From Streptomyces spororaveus (GTDB lineage: Bacteria; Actinomycetota; Actinomycetes; Streptomycetales; Streptomycetaceae): DNA of 64,000 bases. Location of the stretch: positions 2,232,001-2,296,000 of the forward strand of contig NZ_BNED01000005.1 in the NCBI RefSeq assembly GCF_016755875.1. The letters are read 5' to 3'. Position numbers and translations under genes: made by a program. Below are positions 25,572 through 35,042 of the stretch, piece by piece. The number at the start of each line of letters is the position of its first letter. Position 1 is the stretch's first letter. The notes under the pieces were generated by a model. That model was not told the origin of the DNA, did not search any database, and saw only the letters and a list, made by a program, of their open reading frames with translations.

Positions 25572-26531
25572 GACGGCCTGGCGGCGGACGGCGTCGAGGA
25601 GCAGCGCCTGGCGCAGTGGGCCGTCCGTGTCGATGTGGTGGCCCGTGCGGACGGCGTGGGCGAAGGCCCGCAGGGTGGCCACCGCCTGGTCCGCCGGTTC
25701 GAGGACGAACTCCTCGTGTGCCCCGCCGCGTTCCAGCCGGATGACCGGCCGGTGGTCCGCGGGGGGCGTGAAGGCCCGGTCCACGGTGATCCTCCCTTCA
25801 CTGCCGCAGAGCGCGTAGGTGTTGCGGTAGGCGTGCCGCATGCCGAAGGCGAGGCGGGCGAGTACCCCCGAGCCGGTGCGCAGCAGGGCCGCGCCGCCGG
25901 TGGCGACCTCGTCGCCGGGTGCCCGTACGAGGGCCGCGCCGGCGACCCGCGGGTCCTCGTCGAGCAGGTGGAGCGCGGCCCGTACGGGGTACACGCCGAC
26001 GTCCCACAGGGCGCCGCCGCCGAGCTCGGGGCGGAGTCTGATGTCCTGCTCGGGCAAGGACGGGATGGAGAACTCCGCATCGAACGCGCGGAGTTCCCCG
26101 ATGGCGCCGGACGCCACGAGCTCGCGTACCCGCGCGTGCTGGGGGTGGTGGACGAACATGACGTTCTCCATGAGCACGAGCCCGCGGGCGCGGGCGAGGG
26201 CCAGGAGACGGCGGGTCGCGGCCGGGTCGAGGGTGAGCGGCTTCTCCGCGAGTACGTGCTTGCCCGCGCGGAGGGCCGCCTCCGTCCAGTGCTCGTGCAG
26301 GGCCGCGGGCAGCGGGACGTACACGGCGTCGATGTCGTCCCGGGCGAGGAGTTCCCCGTACCCGGAAACGGGCCGGGCCCCGAAGGGCCCGGCGGTCGCT
26401 CTGGCCTTCTCGGGGTCCCGGCTGGCGACGGCGGCCGGCACGGTCTGCGGCAGTGCGGCCATCGCCGGCAGCATGCGGCGCCGGGCGATGTCGGCGCAGC
26501 CGAGGACCCCGATGCGGACGGGTGGGGTCAA
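25569..26531 (-). CDS. Gfo/Idh/MocA-family NDP-hexose 3-ketoreductase
   Basis: A 320-residue NAD(P)-dependent oxidoreductase. The Rossmann motif is RIGVLGCADIARRRM near the N-terminus and the family Glu-Lys-Pro motif is in HVLAEKPLTLD. In deoxysugar pathways the homologues OleW, UrdT and LanT reduce the 3-keto group left by the 2,3-dehydratase, completing C-2 deoxygenation. I place the start at the TTG (26531) that overlaps the 2,3-dehydratase stop as TTGA; no better start is nearby. It is the terminal gene of the leftward deoxysugar operon. Confidence 0.85.
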   Translation of the reverse strand: MTPPVRIGVLGCADIARRRMLPAMAALPQTVPAAVASRDPEKARATAGPFGARPVSGYGELLARDDIDAVYVPLPAALHEHWTEAALRAGKHVLAEKPLTLDPAATRRLLALARARGLVLMENVMFVHHPQHARVRELVASGAIGELRAFDAEFSIPSLPEQDIRLRPELGGGALWDVGVYPVRAALHLLDEDPRVAGAALVRAPGDEVATGGAALLRTGSGVLARLAFGMRHAYRNTYALCGSEGRITVDRAFTPPADHRPVIRLERGGAHEEFVLEPADQAVATLRAFAHAVRTGHHIDTDGPLRQALLLDAVRRQAV

Positions 26532-27988
26532 CGCGAGGGTCCCCCCGTCTGCTCGGGGCCCACCGGATCGAGGGAGATCGCGTGGAGACAGGCGATCAGG
26601 GTGCGCGCCTGGACGTTGACGTAGTGGGAGTGCTGGACGAGGGTGCTGAGCTGGCCCGGTGTGACCCAGAGGTAGCCGGGGGGCTCCTCGGTCAGGTCGG
26701 TGTCGACGACCATGTAGCGGGCCTCGGCGTTGAGGAAGCGTCCGCCCTCCTCCGAGTGCACGGCCTCGTAGCGGATCCGGCCGGGGTCGGCGGCCAGGAC
26801 GGCGTCGAGGAACCGGGGGCGGTCGTCGCCGTGCAGATGGGCGTAGTTGCCGGGGGTGTACTGCACGGTCGGTCCGAGTTCCACGGTGTCGAGGAAGCCC
26901 CCTTCGACCCTCGCGTGGACCAGTACGTGCGGTACCCCGCCGATGTGGCGGGCCAGGAAGGCGGTGACGCCGCGGCCCACCGGCTCGAACAACGGCTGGC
27001 TCCAGCTCGTCACTTCCCGGTTGCCGGCGTGCACCTTCAGGCCGACGACGTCGAAGTAGCGGCCCTCCCGGTGGGACACGGCCGACTCCCCGCGTATCCA
27101 GTCGGGCAGTGATGCGAGGGGGACCCGCTCGGCGACCACGTCGTGCCGGGAGCGTTCCGCGGTGAACCAGGAGCGCACCTCCGTGTCGGTGTGCAGTCCC
27201 CCGGTCCCGGCGGCTCCGCTCTCGACGGGTACGCACGCCAGCACGGTGCGCGAGTCCATGTTGACGACGTTGTCCCGCAGCAGGAGCTCGCCGATCTGAC
27301 CGAGGGTGAGCCAGACGAAGTCGGGGTGCTCGGGCACCTCGTCCACCGCCTCGACGATCATGTTGCGGTTGCTCTTGTGGTAGAACCACGAGCCGTGCTC
27401 GGACTGGAGCACGTCCGCGACGACCCTGCTGCGGCCCAGGTCGGTGAAGTACTCCAGGTACTTCACGTCGGCACCCTGGTGGACCTTGGTGTAGTTGCTG
27501 CGGGTGGCCTGGACGGTGGGTGACAGCTGGAGCAGGTTCGGGTTTCCGGGTTCCATCTTGGCCTGCATCAGGCAGTGCAGGACCCCGTCGAACTCCTTCA
27601 CCAGGATGCCGAGGATGCCCACCTCGGGCTGCTTGATGATCGGCTGGTACCACTCTTCCCGCCGGGCGTGGTCGTCCGTGGTGACGTGCAGCCCCTCGAC
27701 GGTGAAGAAGCGGCCGCTGCGGTGGCCCAGGTTGCCGGTGAGGGGGTCGAAGGACCAGCCGTCGAGCCGGTCCAGGGCGACCCGCTCGATGCGGAAGGAG
27801 TGGGCCTCGCGCCGCCCGTCGAGCCAGCCCGCGAAGTCGCCGGTCGCCAGGTGCGCGCCCGAGCGGGCCGCGGCCGACCGGGCGAGCCGCACCGCCAGGT
27901 CCGGGTCGGTGCGCGGCTTGAGTCCGGGCGGGGCGGGGAGGTCGGTCATGAGCGGCAGGAGCTCGGGAGGGGCGGTGAGCGTGGTCAT
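26528..27988 (-). CDS. NDP-4-keto-6-deoxyhexose 2,3-dehydratase
   Basis: A 486-residue enzyme of the OleV/UrdS/TylX3/LanS family that removes the C-2 hydroxyl of dTDP-4-keto-6-deoxyglucose. The protein is a visible tandem duplication. Each half holds an FxxxGL-V segment near RFFTVEGL and RYFDVVGLKV, and QSEHGSWF pairs with HSEEGGRFL later. The partner 3-ketoreductase follows with a 4-base overlap. Upstream on the same strand are an SDR gene and the 3-dehydratase, so the deoxysugar genes form one unit. Confidence 0.9.
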   Translation of the reverse strand: MTTLTAPPELLPLMTDLPAPPGLKPRTDPDLAVRLARSAAARSGAHLATGDFAGWLDGRREAHSFRIERVALDRLDGWSFDPLTGNLGHRSGRFFTVEGLHVTTDDHARREEWYQPIIKQPEVGILGILVKEFDGVLHCLMQAKMEPGNPNLLQLSPTVQATRSNYTKVHQGADVKYLEYFTDLGRSRVVADVLQSEHGSWFYHKSNRNMIVEAVDEVPEHPDFVWLTLGQIGELLLRDNVVNMDSRTVLACVPVESGAAGTGGLHTDTEVRSWFTAERSRHDVVAERVPLASLPDWIRGESAVSHREGRYFDVVGLKVHAGNREVTSWSQPLFEPVGRGVTAFLARHIGGVPHVLVHARVEGGFLDTVELGPTVQYTPGNYAHLHGDDRPRFLDAVLAADPGRIRYEAVHSEEGGRFLNAEARYMVVDTDLTEEPPGYLWVTPGQLSTLVQHSHYVNVQARTLIACLHAISLDPVGPEQTGGPSR

Positions 27989-28018
27989 GCGGTGCCTCCA
28001 GTCGTGGGGTTGCCGTGA

Positions 28019-28831
28019 TCAGCGGCCGCCGGTCACGGTCAGGGATTCGCCGGTGATGTTGCCGTTGGCCGCGGAGCCCAGGAACAGCACCGCGCGGGCC
28101 ACGTCGTCGGGATCGCTCAGGCGGCCCGTGGGGGTGGCGGCCGTCTCCCGCGCCCGCACGGCCTCGGGCAGCCCGGAGTTGACGCGTTCGGTGGTGGTCA
28201 GGCCGGGACAGACCACGTTCACCAGGATTCCGTCCTGGCCCACGTCCCACATCAGGCTGCGGGCGAGCCCGTGCAGGCCCGCCTTGGCCGAGCCGTAGAA
28301 CTCCTGGCCCGGGTTGCCGCCGAGCGCGTTGTGCGAGGAGATCAGGACGATCCGTCCCCAGCCGCGCCGGCGCATGCTCCGTACGGAGTGCTGCACGGTG
28401 CGGATCACGGGGGCGAGGTTCGCCTCCACGACGGGCAGCCAGTCGTCCTCGGGAACGTCCTCGAAACGGCTGCCCGGTGCCCGGCGCACGCCCCACCGCA
28501 CCGCGTTGGCCACGAGGACGTCCACCGCGCCCCAGCGGGCCTCTACCTCGGCGACGGCCCGGGCCGGCGATCCGGGTTCGTCGAGGGCGTAGCGCACGGC
28601 GAGGGCCCTGTCCTCGGCCGCGCCGAGTTCGGCGGCGAGCTTCTCGGCGGCCTCCCGGTCGGAGCGGAAGGCGACGGCGACGCGGGCGCCTTCGGCGGAG
28701 AACCGCCGGGCGATGGCCGCGCCGATGCCGCCGGTGGCACCGGTGACGAGGACCGCCTTCCCCCGGAGGCCGTGCGGGTCGGGGGCCGGCCGGACGGACG
28801 CCGGTGCGCCGGGGCCGGGCCCGCCGCTCAC
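28019..28831 (-). CDS. SDR-family oxidoreductase
   Basis: Classical short-chain dehydrogenase of 270 residues. The cofactor loop is [12 protein letters not shown], the structural Asn lies in VLVANAVRW, and the catalytic Ser and Tyr-x-x-x-Lys occur in [10 protein letters not shown] and YGSAKAG. The GTG start overlaps the 3-dehydratase stop (GTGA). It is embedded among deoxysugar genes but resembles FabG-like ketoreductases, so it could act on a sugar intermediate or on the polyketide. I cannot choose between them. Confidence 0.75.
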   Translation of the reverse strand: MSGGPGPGAPASVRPAPDPHGLRGKAVLVTGATGGIGAAIARRFSAEGARVAVAFRSDREAAEKLAAELGAAEDRALAVRYALDEPGSPARAVAEVEARWGAVDVLVANAVRWGVRRAPGSRFEDVPEDDWLPVVEANLAPVIRTVQHSVRSMRRRGWGRIVLISSHNALGGNPGQEFYGSAKAGLHGLARSLMWDVGQDGILVNVVCPGLTTTERVNSGLPEAVRARETAATPTGRLSDPDDVARAVLFLGSAANGNITGESLTVTGGR

Positions 28832-30132
28832 GAGTGGGCCTCCACGAACTCCCGTACGCTCTCGACGACGTAGTCGATCATCTCGTCCGTCAGGCCCGGG
28901 TAGACGCCGACCCAGAAGGTCTGCTCGGTGACGACGTCGCTGTTCGTGAGGTCGCCGACGACGCGGTGCGGCTGGTCGATGTACGCGGGGTGCCGGGTCA
29001 GGTTCCCGGCGAACAGCCGGCGCGTGCCGATCTTGCGGCCCTCCAGGAAGTCCACGAGGGCGGCCCGGGTGAAGGGCGCCCCGGGGTCCACGGTGAGCAC
29101 GAAGCCGAACCAGCTCGGATCGCTCCCCGGGGTCGCCTCGGGCAGGATGAGGTGCGGTACGCCCTCTAGGCCCTCGCGCATGCGGCGCCAGTTGTGCCGG
29201 CGGGCGTCGATGAACGAGTCGAGCTTGGTGAGCTGGCTGAGCCCGAGGGCCGCCTGGAGGTCGGTGGCCTTCAGGTTGTATCCCACGTGCGAGAAGATGT
29301 ACTTGTGGTCGTAGCCCGCCGGCAGCGTGCCCATCTGGTAGTCGAACCGCTTGAGGCACTTGTTGCTCTCGCCCGGCTCGCACCAGCAGTCGCGGCCCCA
29401 GTCGCGCAGCGACTCGACGATGCGGGCCAGCGCCAGGTTCGAGGTGAGGACCACACCGCCCTCGCCCATGGTGAGGTGGTGCGCCGGGTAGAAACTGACG
29501 GTGGCGAAGTCGCCGAAGGTGCCGGTCAGCTTCCCGTCGTAGGTGGCACCGACCGCATCGCAGTTGTCCTCGATGAGGAACAGGTCGTGGTCGGAGGCGA
29601 GCTGGGCGATCTCGGCGACCTCGAAGGGGTTGCCGAGGGCGTGCGCGATGATGATGGCGCGGGTCTTGGGGCCGATCGCGGCCTCCACCCTGGCGGCCGT
29701 CGTGTTGTAGGTCTTCAGCTCCACGTCGACGAAGACGGGGATGAGCCCGTTCTGCAGGATGGGGTTGACCGTGGTCGGGAAGCCGGCGGCGACGGTGATC
29801 ACCTCGTCGCCGGGGCGCAGCCTGCGGTCCTGCAGCAGGTGCGAGGTGAGCGCGGAGACGGCGAGGAGGTTCGCGGACGAACCGGAGTTGGTGAGGTGCG
29901 CCTTGCGGTGCTTCATCCGGCGGGCGAAGGCCGACTCGAACTTCCGCGAGCTGCGGCCGGCCGCGATCCGCATCTCCAGTGCGGCCTCGACCAGGGCGAC
30001 CCGGTCCTCCTCGTCGAGAACGGCGCCGGACGGCCAGATCTCGGTGCTCCCCGGGACGAACCCCCGCCCGTCCTCCATGTCCTGGTGGTACTTCCGGACC
30101 TCGTCGAGAACAAGCGCCTTGTGTTCGCTCAT
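28828..30132 (-). CDS. E1-type NDP-4-keto-6-deoxyhexose 3-dehydratase (PLP, [2Fe-2S])
   Basis: A 434-residue DegT/AspC-fold enzyme of the E1/SpnQ/UrdQ class that removes the C-3 hydroxyl through PMP and an iron-sulfur cluster. The PLP lysine is replaced by His218 ([14 protein letters not shown]). Four cluster cysteines fit the E1 spacing exactly: Cys191, Cys249, Cys251 and Cys259 (C-x57-C-x-C-x7-C). The ATG at 30132 has AGAAGGGA upstream and a SARP-type box 69 bases away. The preceding epimerase frame runs into this gene without a stop codon. Confidence 0.9.
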   Translation of the reverse strand: MSEHKALVLDEVRKYHQDMEDGRGFVPGSTEIWPSGAVLDEEDRVALVEAALEMRIAAGRSSRKFESAFARRMKHRKAHLTNSGSSANLLAVSALTSHLLQDRRLRPGDEVITVAAGFPTTVNPILQNGLIPVFVDVELKTYNTTAARVEAAIGPKTRAIIIAHALGNPFEVAEIAQLASDHDLFLIEDNCDAVGATYDGKLTGTFGDFATVSFYPAHHLTMGEGGVVLTSNLALARIVESLRDWGRDCWCEPGESNKCLKRFDYQMGTLPAGYDHKYIFSHVGYNLKATDLQAALGLSQLTKLDSFIDARRHNWRRMREGLEGVPHLILPEATPGSDPSWFGFVLTVDPGAPFTRAALVDFLEGRKIGTRRLFAGNLTRHPAYIDQPHRVVGDLTNSDVVTEQTFWVGVYPGLTDEMIDYVVESVREFVEAHS

Positions 30133-31302
30133 CCCACCGTCCCTTCTCGTGGAGAGCCGCGCGGCGCGGCTGCCGTGTGTGTGCCGAGGCTTGCGTGGGC
30201 CGCTTGAGGTGAACTCGACGGCACCTGGGGCAGGGAGCGCGGCGGCCGGCGGTCCCGTCGGGACGGCCGGGCCCGGCGCCACGGTCGCGGCCACCGGGGC
30301 GCCCGTCTCCTTGAGCAGGGCCGACAGGGAGCCGTCGAGCGGGCGGGAGGGGCGCCAGCCGAGCAGCTCCCGGGCCCGGGTGACGTCGGCCCGCTGCCAC
30401 GTGAGGTCGCCGCGGCCGCCGGTGAGGGGGCCCTCCTCGGCCACCGGGACGGCGAGGCCGCTGAGTTCGACGAGCCGGTCCACCAGCTCCCGTACGCCGA
30501 CGGCCTGCCCGCTGCCGATGTTGATGACCTGGCCGGAGACGCCGGGCGCACCGGCGGCGGCGACCACGGCGTCCGCCACGTCACGCACGTCGACGAAGTC
30601 GCGACGGGCGCGGAGCGGAGCCAGCCGCAGCGCGGGAGGGGCGCCGGCGGTGCGGGCGGCCCGTGCCAAGTGGTGGGCGACGCCGCCGAGCAGGCTTTCC
30701 GGTGGGGCGCCGGGGCCGGAGACGTTCGCCACGCGCAGCACCACCGCGTCCGCCTCGCCCGCCCTGGCGGCCTCCAGGACGGCCTGGGTGCCGAGCAGCT
30801 TCGTCCGTCCGTACGGACTGACCGGCGCCGTCCGCACGTCCTCCGTGATCCACTCCCCCGGCGGGACGGGCCCGTACTCGTGGACGGATCCGAGGTGTAC
30901 GAGTCTGGGCCGGCGGGCCAGGGGCCGCAGGGCCCGGAGGATGTGCCGGGGCAGTTCGGCGTTCAGCTCGCCCATGCGTTCCTCGGTCACGCCCCAGACC
31001 GCCCCCACGGCGTTGACCACGGCGTCCGCTCCGGCGAAGAGCCGGGTGAGCTCGGCCTGCGGCGCCGCGAGGAGGTCGAGGGCGAGGAACGCGGCATCGG
31101 TGGGTCCGCAGTCGCCCGGGCCTCCGGGGCCGGGAGCGCTCGGGGCGGGGGTGCGGCGGGACACCTGGAGCACCCGCGCTCCGGCGGCGGAGAACGCCGC
31201 GTGGAGATGCCGTCCCACGAATCCGGTGGCGCCGAGCACCACGACCACCGGCCGCTCCGAGGGGCGTGGCCCCGGCCCGTCCCACGGGTCCTTCTGCGCC
31301 AC
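30133..31302 (-). CDS. NAD-dependent epimerase/dehydratase family, probable dTDP-hexose 4-ketoreductase
   Basis: Extended SDR. The cofactor motif is [13 protein letters not shown] and the active site has Tyr-x-x-x-Lys in [22 protein letters not shown] is typical of deoxysugar 4-ketoreductases such as OleU and UrdZ3-like proteins. The GTG start follows GAAGGAGGGG. Homology seems to end near residue 335. After that the frame stays open for about 55 codons of Pro/Ala-rich and then Arg/His-rich sequence and continues in frame into the 3-dehydratase, giving an 824-codon frame. The displayed end is the last base before the next ATG, not a stop codon. A lost stop, a sequencing error or a real fusion are all possible. 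Confidence 0.7.
30201..30218 (-). promoter_or_regulatory. SARP-type box before the 3-dehydratase gene
   Basis: On the minus strand the heptamers TCGAGTT and TCAAGCG are separated by 4 bases (11-bp period). Eight bases downstream is the hexamer AAGCCT, a plausible -10 element. The box is 69 bases before the 3-dehydratase ATG and lies inside the open tail of the epimerase frame. Confidence 0.65.
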
Positions 31303-31353
31303 CGCGCCCCTCCTTCGACCGGATGCCGGAATCGGCCCGAGCGTGCACGCACC

Positions 31354-31371
31354 GCCTCAAGTCCCGCTGGA
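31354..31371 (-). promoter_or_regulatory. SARP-type box before the 4-ketoreductase gene
   Basis: Minus-strand heptamers TCCAGCG and TTGAGGC are spaced by 4 bases, followed after 8 bases by CACGCT as a candidate -10. It overlaps the stop codon of the upstream ligase gene, and its near edge is 52 bases before the GTG start. Confidence 0.6.
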
Positions 31372-33045
31372 AGCCGGCTGCCCGTCCCGGACGGCCACCT
31401 GCTCCCGCAGCGCCTTCTTGTCGGTCTTGCCCACGGGGGTCAGGGGCAGCGCCGGGAAGAGCTCCAGCCGTTCGGGCGTCTTGTAGCGGGCCACCCGGCG
31501 GTCGCGGAACAGGGTGCGGATCTCGCCCAGGGTGAGTGCCGCGCCCGGGTTCAGGCTCACGCACAGGCACACCCGCTCCCCGAGTTCCGGGTCCGGTACG
31601 CCGATCACCGCGGCCTGGTGGACCTGGGGCAGGCTGTCCACCAGGTTCTCCACCTCCTTGGCGTTGACCTTCTCCCCGCCGCGGTTGATCAGATCCTTGA
31701 TCCGGCCCTGGACCACCAGGTGTCCCGAGGGGAGCCGGGAGACGACGTCGCCCGTGCGGTACCAGCCCTCCGGCGTGAAGGCCCGCCGGTTGTGCTCGGG
31801 TGCGCGGTGGTAGCCGCGGATCGTGTACGGACCGCGCACCCACAGCTCGCCGGCCCTGCCGTCCGGCACCGCCGCGCCGTCCGCCCCGACCACCCGCACC
31901 TCGTCCCAGGCACTGAGCGGCCGCCCCTGGGTGGTCACGACCAGCTCGTCGGGGTCGTCGTCCCGGGTGTAGCAGAGCAGTCCCTCCGCCATGCCGAAGA
32001 CCTGCTGGAGGCGGCAGTCGAGGCCGGGGCCGATCCGCCGGGCCAGTTCCGGACCGAGCGGCGCGCCGCCGACCTGAACGGTGCGCAGCGTGGCCAGGTC
32101 GGCGCGGTCCGCCTCGCCCCGCTCGATCGCCGCCATCCACCGCTGGGCGACGGCCGGAACCGCTGCCGTCACGGTGACGCCCTGCTCGCGTATCCACCGG
32201 AACGCGGCGCGGGGCTCCGCCGACCGGGCGAGTACCACGCGCCCGCCCGCGTGCAGCGTGCCCAGGACGCCGGGGCAGGCGAGGGGGAAGTTGTGCCCGA
32301 CGGGGAGCACGGCCAGGTACACGGTGTCCGGGCCGAACCCGCACGCCTCGGCGCTGAGCCGGGCGTTGCACAGGTAGTCGTCATGGGTGCGGCCTATGAG
32401 CTTGGGGGTGCCGGTGGTTCCCCCGGAGAGCAGGAACAGGGCCACGTCCGCCGGATCGGGGGCCGACCCGTCCAGCCGGCGGCGCCGTTCGGCGGGCGCC
32501 GGGCCCGGCCTCGCGAGGTCGCTCAGCGGCACGCTGTCCGGGTGGCGCGGTGCGCCGGCCACGAACACCCGGCGCAGCCACGGGCTCCGGTCCACCAGCC
32601 GGTGGGCGAGCGCCTCGTGGTCGTACTCGCGCCAGACGCCCGGCACGATCACGGCGGCGGCCCGGGCGGTCCGCGCCAGCTCGGACAGCTCGTGTTCCCG
32701 GTGCGCGGGCAGGGCCAGCACCGGGGCGACGCCGATCCGCGCGCAGGCCAGTACGGCGACCACGAGCTCCCAGCGGTTGGGCAGCTGGACCAGGACCGTG
32801 TCGCCGCGCAGCAGGCCGTGCGCGGCGAGTCCGTCGGCCAGCGCGTCGGTGCGCAGGGCCAGTTCGGCGTAGGAGATCGGGCCGTGCTCGTCGACCAGGG
32901 CCGTGCGGTCCGGGTCTCGGTCGGCCCACTGCCAGGGGAGGTCGCCCAGGAGCCGTCCCTGCCAGAGGCCGGCGCTCCGGTAGGCGTCGGCCGCCTCCGG
33001 GGGCCAGGGGGCGGTCCCCGGCGGGGCCACGGTCAGCGGGGTCAT
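31357..33045 (-). CDS. Salicylate-AMP ligase (DhbE/MbtA-like aryl adenylating enzyme)
   Basis: A 562-residue adenylate-forming enzyme. Core motifs are LLSGGTTGTPKLI, QVFGMAEGL, YRTGD, GRIKDLINRGGEKVNAKEVE and the C-terminal catalytic lysine region PVGKTDKKAL. The pocket segment GHNFPLACPG matches the 2,3-dihydroxybenzoate/salicylate branch (EntE, DhbE, MbtA). A salicylate synthase and DAHP synthase are encoded 11 kb away in the same cluster, so salicylate is the likely substrate. No aryl-carrier domain is fused, so the acyl acceptor is a separate ACP, CoA or a KAS III-like enzyme. Confidence 0.88.
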   Translation of the reverse strand: MTPLTVAPPGTAPWPPEAADAYRSAGLWQGRLLGDLPWQWADRDPDRTALVDEHGPISYAELALRTDALADGLAAHGLLRGDTVLVQLPNRWELVVAVLACARIGVAPVLALPAHREHELSELARTARAAAVIVPGVWREYDHEALAHRLVDRSPWLRRVFVAGAPRHPDSVPLSDLARPGPAPAERRRRLDGSAPDPADVALFLLSGGTTGTPKLIGRTHDDYLCNARLSAEACGFGPDTVYLAVLPVGHNFPLACPGVLGTLHAGGRVVLARSAEPRAAFRWIREQGVTVTAAVPAVAQRWMAAIERGEADRADLATLRTVQVGGAPLGPELARRIGPGLDCRLQQVFGMAEGLLCYTRDDDPDELVVTTQGRPLSAWDEVRVVGADGAAVPDGRAGELWVRGPYTIRGYHRAPEHNRRAFTPEGWYRTGDVVSRLPSGHLVVQGRIKDLINRGGEKVNAKEVENLVDSLPQVHQAAVIGVPDPELGERVCLCVSLNPGAALTLGEIRTLFRDRRVARYKTPERLELFPALPLTPVGKTDKKALREQVAVRDGQPASSGT

Positions 33046-33105
33046 TCAACTCTCCTTCGCCTCGGCGGGTGCGTGGCGGGACCTTCGGCGGGGGCGCTCG
33101 TCCGC

Positions 33106-33123
33106 AGGTCGAGCGCGGCTCGA
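33106..33123 (-). promoter_or_regulatory. SARP-type box before the aryl-AMP ligase gene
   Basis: Minus-strand heptamers TCGAGCC and TCGACCT repeat at 11 bp, 61 bases before the ligase start. The same DNA is a perfect palindrome (arms GGTCGAG and CTCGACC around CGCGG), so it could also act toward the divergent exporter. No good -10 appears at the 8-bp position. Confidence 0.6.
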
Positions 33124-33198
33124 CCCTGCGGTCTCCGGAGGATCCGCCGGGATCCGATCCGGTATCCGCTTGCGCGGTCCGCTCTCCTCCGGTAGTAA

Positions 33199-33228
33199 TT
33201 GAACATCGACCAATTGGTCACTGTTCAA
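33199..33228. promoter_or_regulatory. TetR-type operator before exporter 1
   Basis: A perfect 30-bp dyad apart from its TC/AC positions: TTGAACA and TGTTCAA flank the central GACCAATTGGTC. The right half, TTGGTCACTGTTCAA (33214-33228), is identical to the arm of the palindrome before exporter 2 at 42670. It lies about 72 bases before the exporter start and presumably overlaps its promoter. Confidence 0.8.
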
Positions 33229-33300
33229 GTCGCTGTTCCCCTCTGTCGTCGTTCCCTCCGCCCCGGCGGCCGCGTGCCGTCCCGGACCAAGGAGATCTGC

Positions 33301-34971
33301 ATGGCCACCCCGACGGTCGCCGCCGAGGCGCCGAACCCCATGGCCGACACGGCCAAGACGTCACCCCGGGTCGTATGGGCCCTGGTCGGCGTGCTGCTCA
33401 CCGCGTTCCTGGGAGCCCTCGACCAGACGGTCGTCTCCGTCGCCGCGTATCCCGTCGCCCAGGGGCTCGACCCGGAGAACGGCATCCGGCTGATGCCCTG
33501 GCTCATCACCGCGTACATGCTGGGATCCACCGCCACACAGCCCCTCTACGGCAAGATCGCGGACGTCTGGGGCGCCAAGCGCGTCTTCGTCACGGCGACC
33601 GCGGTCTTCCTGGCCGCCTCAGCCCTGTGCGGCGCGGCCGCGTCGATGGAGCAGCTGATCGCCTTCCGCGCGGTCCAGGGCATCGGGGCCGGCGGTCTCT
33701 ACAGCGTCTCGCTGATCCTCATGGCCCGGGCCGTCCCCGCCCGCCAACGCGCCAAGTTCCAGGGGGTCGCCGGGCTGATCATCGCCCTGGCCACCGTGTT
33801 CGGTCCGCTGATCGGCGGCTTCCTCACCGGCGACCACACGCTGTTCGGCGTCGCCACCTCGTGGCGCTGGCTCTTCTACGTCAACCTGCCCATCGGCCTC
33901 GTCGGCCTCGCCATGGTGATCACCCTGCTCGAACTGCCGGTCGAGCGCCGCAAGCACAGCATCGACTACCCGGGCGCCGCCCTGATCGCCGCCGGCACCT
34001 CCGCCTTCCTGCTGATGACCACCTGGGGCGGGGACCGCTACGCCTGGTCCGACCCGGTGATCCTGGCGCTCGGCGGCGCCTCCGCCGTCCTCCTCGCCCT
34101 GTTCGCCTGGCGGCAGACCCGGGCGAGCGAACCGCTGATGCCCCTGCGGCTGTTCCGCGAGCGCACCGTCGCCGTCGCCACCCCCATGCTCTTCGTCGTC
34201 GGCTTCGCGCTGATGGGCGTGATCACGTACGTCGCCCTCTACTTCCAGCTCGTACGCGGCTACAGCGCGACATCCACCGGCCTGCGGATGATGCCGATGA
34301 TCGCGGGCATCGTGCTCACCTCGATCGGCTCCGGCATCGTGATCTCCGCACGCAACGGCCGGTACAAGATCTTCCCCATGGCCGGCACGCTGCTGGCCGC
34401 CGCCGGACTCGCGGTACTGGGACTCCTGAAGGCCGACAGTCCGTACGGGCTCCCGGCGACCGGCCTGTTCCTGCTCGGCCTCGGGCTGGGGCTGCTGATG
34501 CAGGTCCTGGTACAGGCCGTGCAGAACTCCGTGCCCTCGCCCGACCTCGGCACCGCCACCACCACGGCCACCTTCTTCCGCACGATGGGCCAGTCGTTCG
34601 GCGCGGCCGTCTTCGGCGCGGTCCTGGCCGGCCGGTTCGCCGCGAAGCTCGCCGACAGCTCCGTGGCACAGCTGAGCGGTGGCGGCGTCGAGCCCGAGCA
34701 CCTCGTCTCCCTCCCGGAACCGGCCCGTTCCACGGGACTCGGGCTCTACGTCGACTCCATGGACACCGTGTTCCTGTGCGCCGCGGTGGTCATGCTGATC
34801 GCCTTCGCCCTGTCCTTCTTCCTGCGCGAGATGGAACTGCGGGAGATCGACGACATCGAGGCGATCGCGAGCGAGCTGGGAGACACCCGGCTCCTCGACA
34901 CGGAGACGGGCTCCGCACCGCAGGCGGGCTCCGCACCGCAGGCGGCCCGGCCCGCCGCCACGTCCGGATGA
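33301..34971 (+). CDS. DHA2-family MFS drug exporter 1
   Basis: A 556-residue membrane transporter of the 14-helix DHA2 type (EmrB/QacA-like). The conserved motif LDQTVVSVA follows helix 1 and GKIADVWGAKRVF forms motif A. Successive hydrophobic segments extend to about residue 520. The ATG at 33301 is preceded by AAGGAG. It is divergent from the aryl-AMP ligase and carries a palindromic operator shared with exporter 2. Its role is probably export of, and self-resistance to, the cluster product. Confidence 0.9.
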   Translation: MATPTVAAEAPNPMADTAKTSPRVVWALVGVLLTAFLGALDQTVVSVAAYPVAQGLDPENGIRLMPWLITAYMLGSTATQPLYGKIADVWGAKRVFVTATAVFLAASALCGAAASMEQLIAFRAVQGIGAGGLYSVSLILMARAVPARQRAKFQGVAGLIIALATVFGPLIGGFLTGDHTLFGVATSWRWLFYVNLPIGLVGLAMVITLLELPVERRKHSIDYPGAALIAAGTSAFLLMTTWGGDRYAWSDPVILALGGASAVLLALFAWRQTRASEPLMPLRLFRERTVAVATPMLFVVGFALMGVITYVALYFQLVRGYSATSTGLRMMPMIAGIVLTSIGSGIVISARNGRYKIFPMAGTLLAAAGLAVLGLLKADSPYGLPATGLFLLGLGLGLLMQVLVQAVQNSVPSPDLGTATTTATFFRTMGQSFGAAVFGAVLAGRFAAKLADSSVAQLSGGGVEPEHLVSLPEPARSTGLGLYVDSMDTVFLCAAVVMLIAFALSFFLREMELREIDDIEAIASELGDTRLLDTETGSAPQAGSAPQAARPAATSG

Positions 34972-34987
34972 CCGAGCCGCCGCACGC

Positions 34988-35033
34988 GAAAGGGGTGGGT
35001 GCCGGAGAGGACTCTCCGGCACCCACCCCTTTC
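34988..35033. terminator. Strong bidirectional terminator
   Basis: Arms 34988-35009 and 35012-35033 are perfect 22-base inverted repeats (ends GAAAGGGG / CCCCTTTC) with a 2-base spacer. They lie between convergent exporter 1 and KAS III-like gene 1. Confidence 0.9.
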
Positions 35034-35042
35034 ACCGGGATT

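Noticed and set aside
28828..31302. Calling a definite 4-ketoreductase/3-dehydratase fusion enzyme
   Set aside because: The dehydratase has its own ribosome site and promoter-like box, and the linker looks non-coding, so I list two genes and flag the open frame.
33106..33126. Treating the GGTCGAG/CTCGACC palindrome only as a repressor operator
   Set aside because: It also reads as two SARP heptamers at the same distance from a start codon as the other boxes, so I list it with them.
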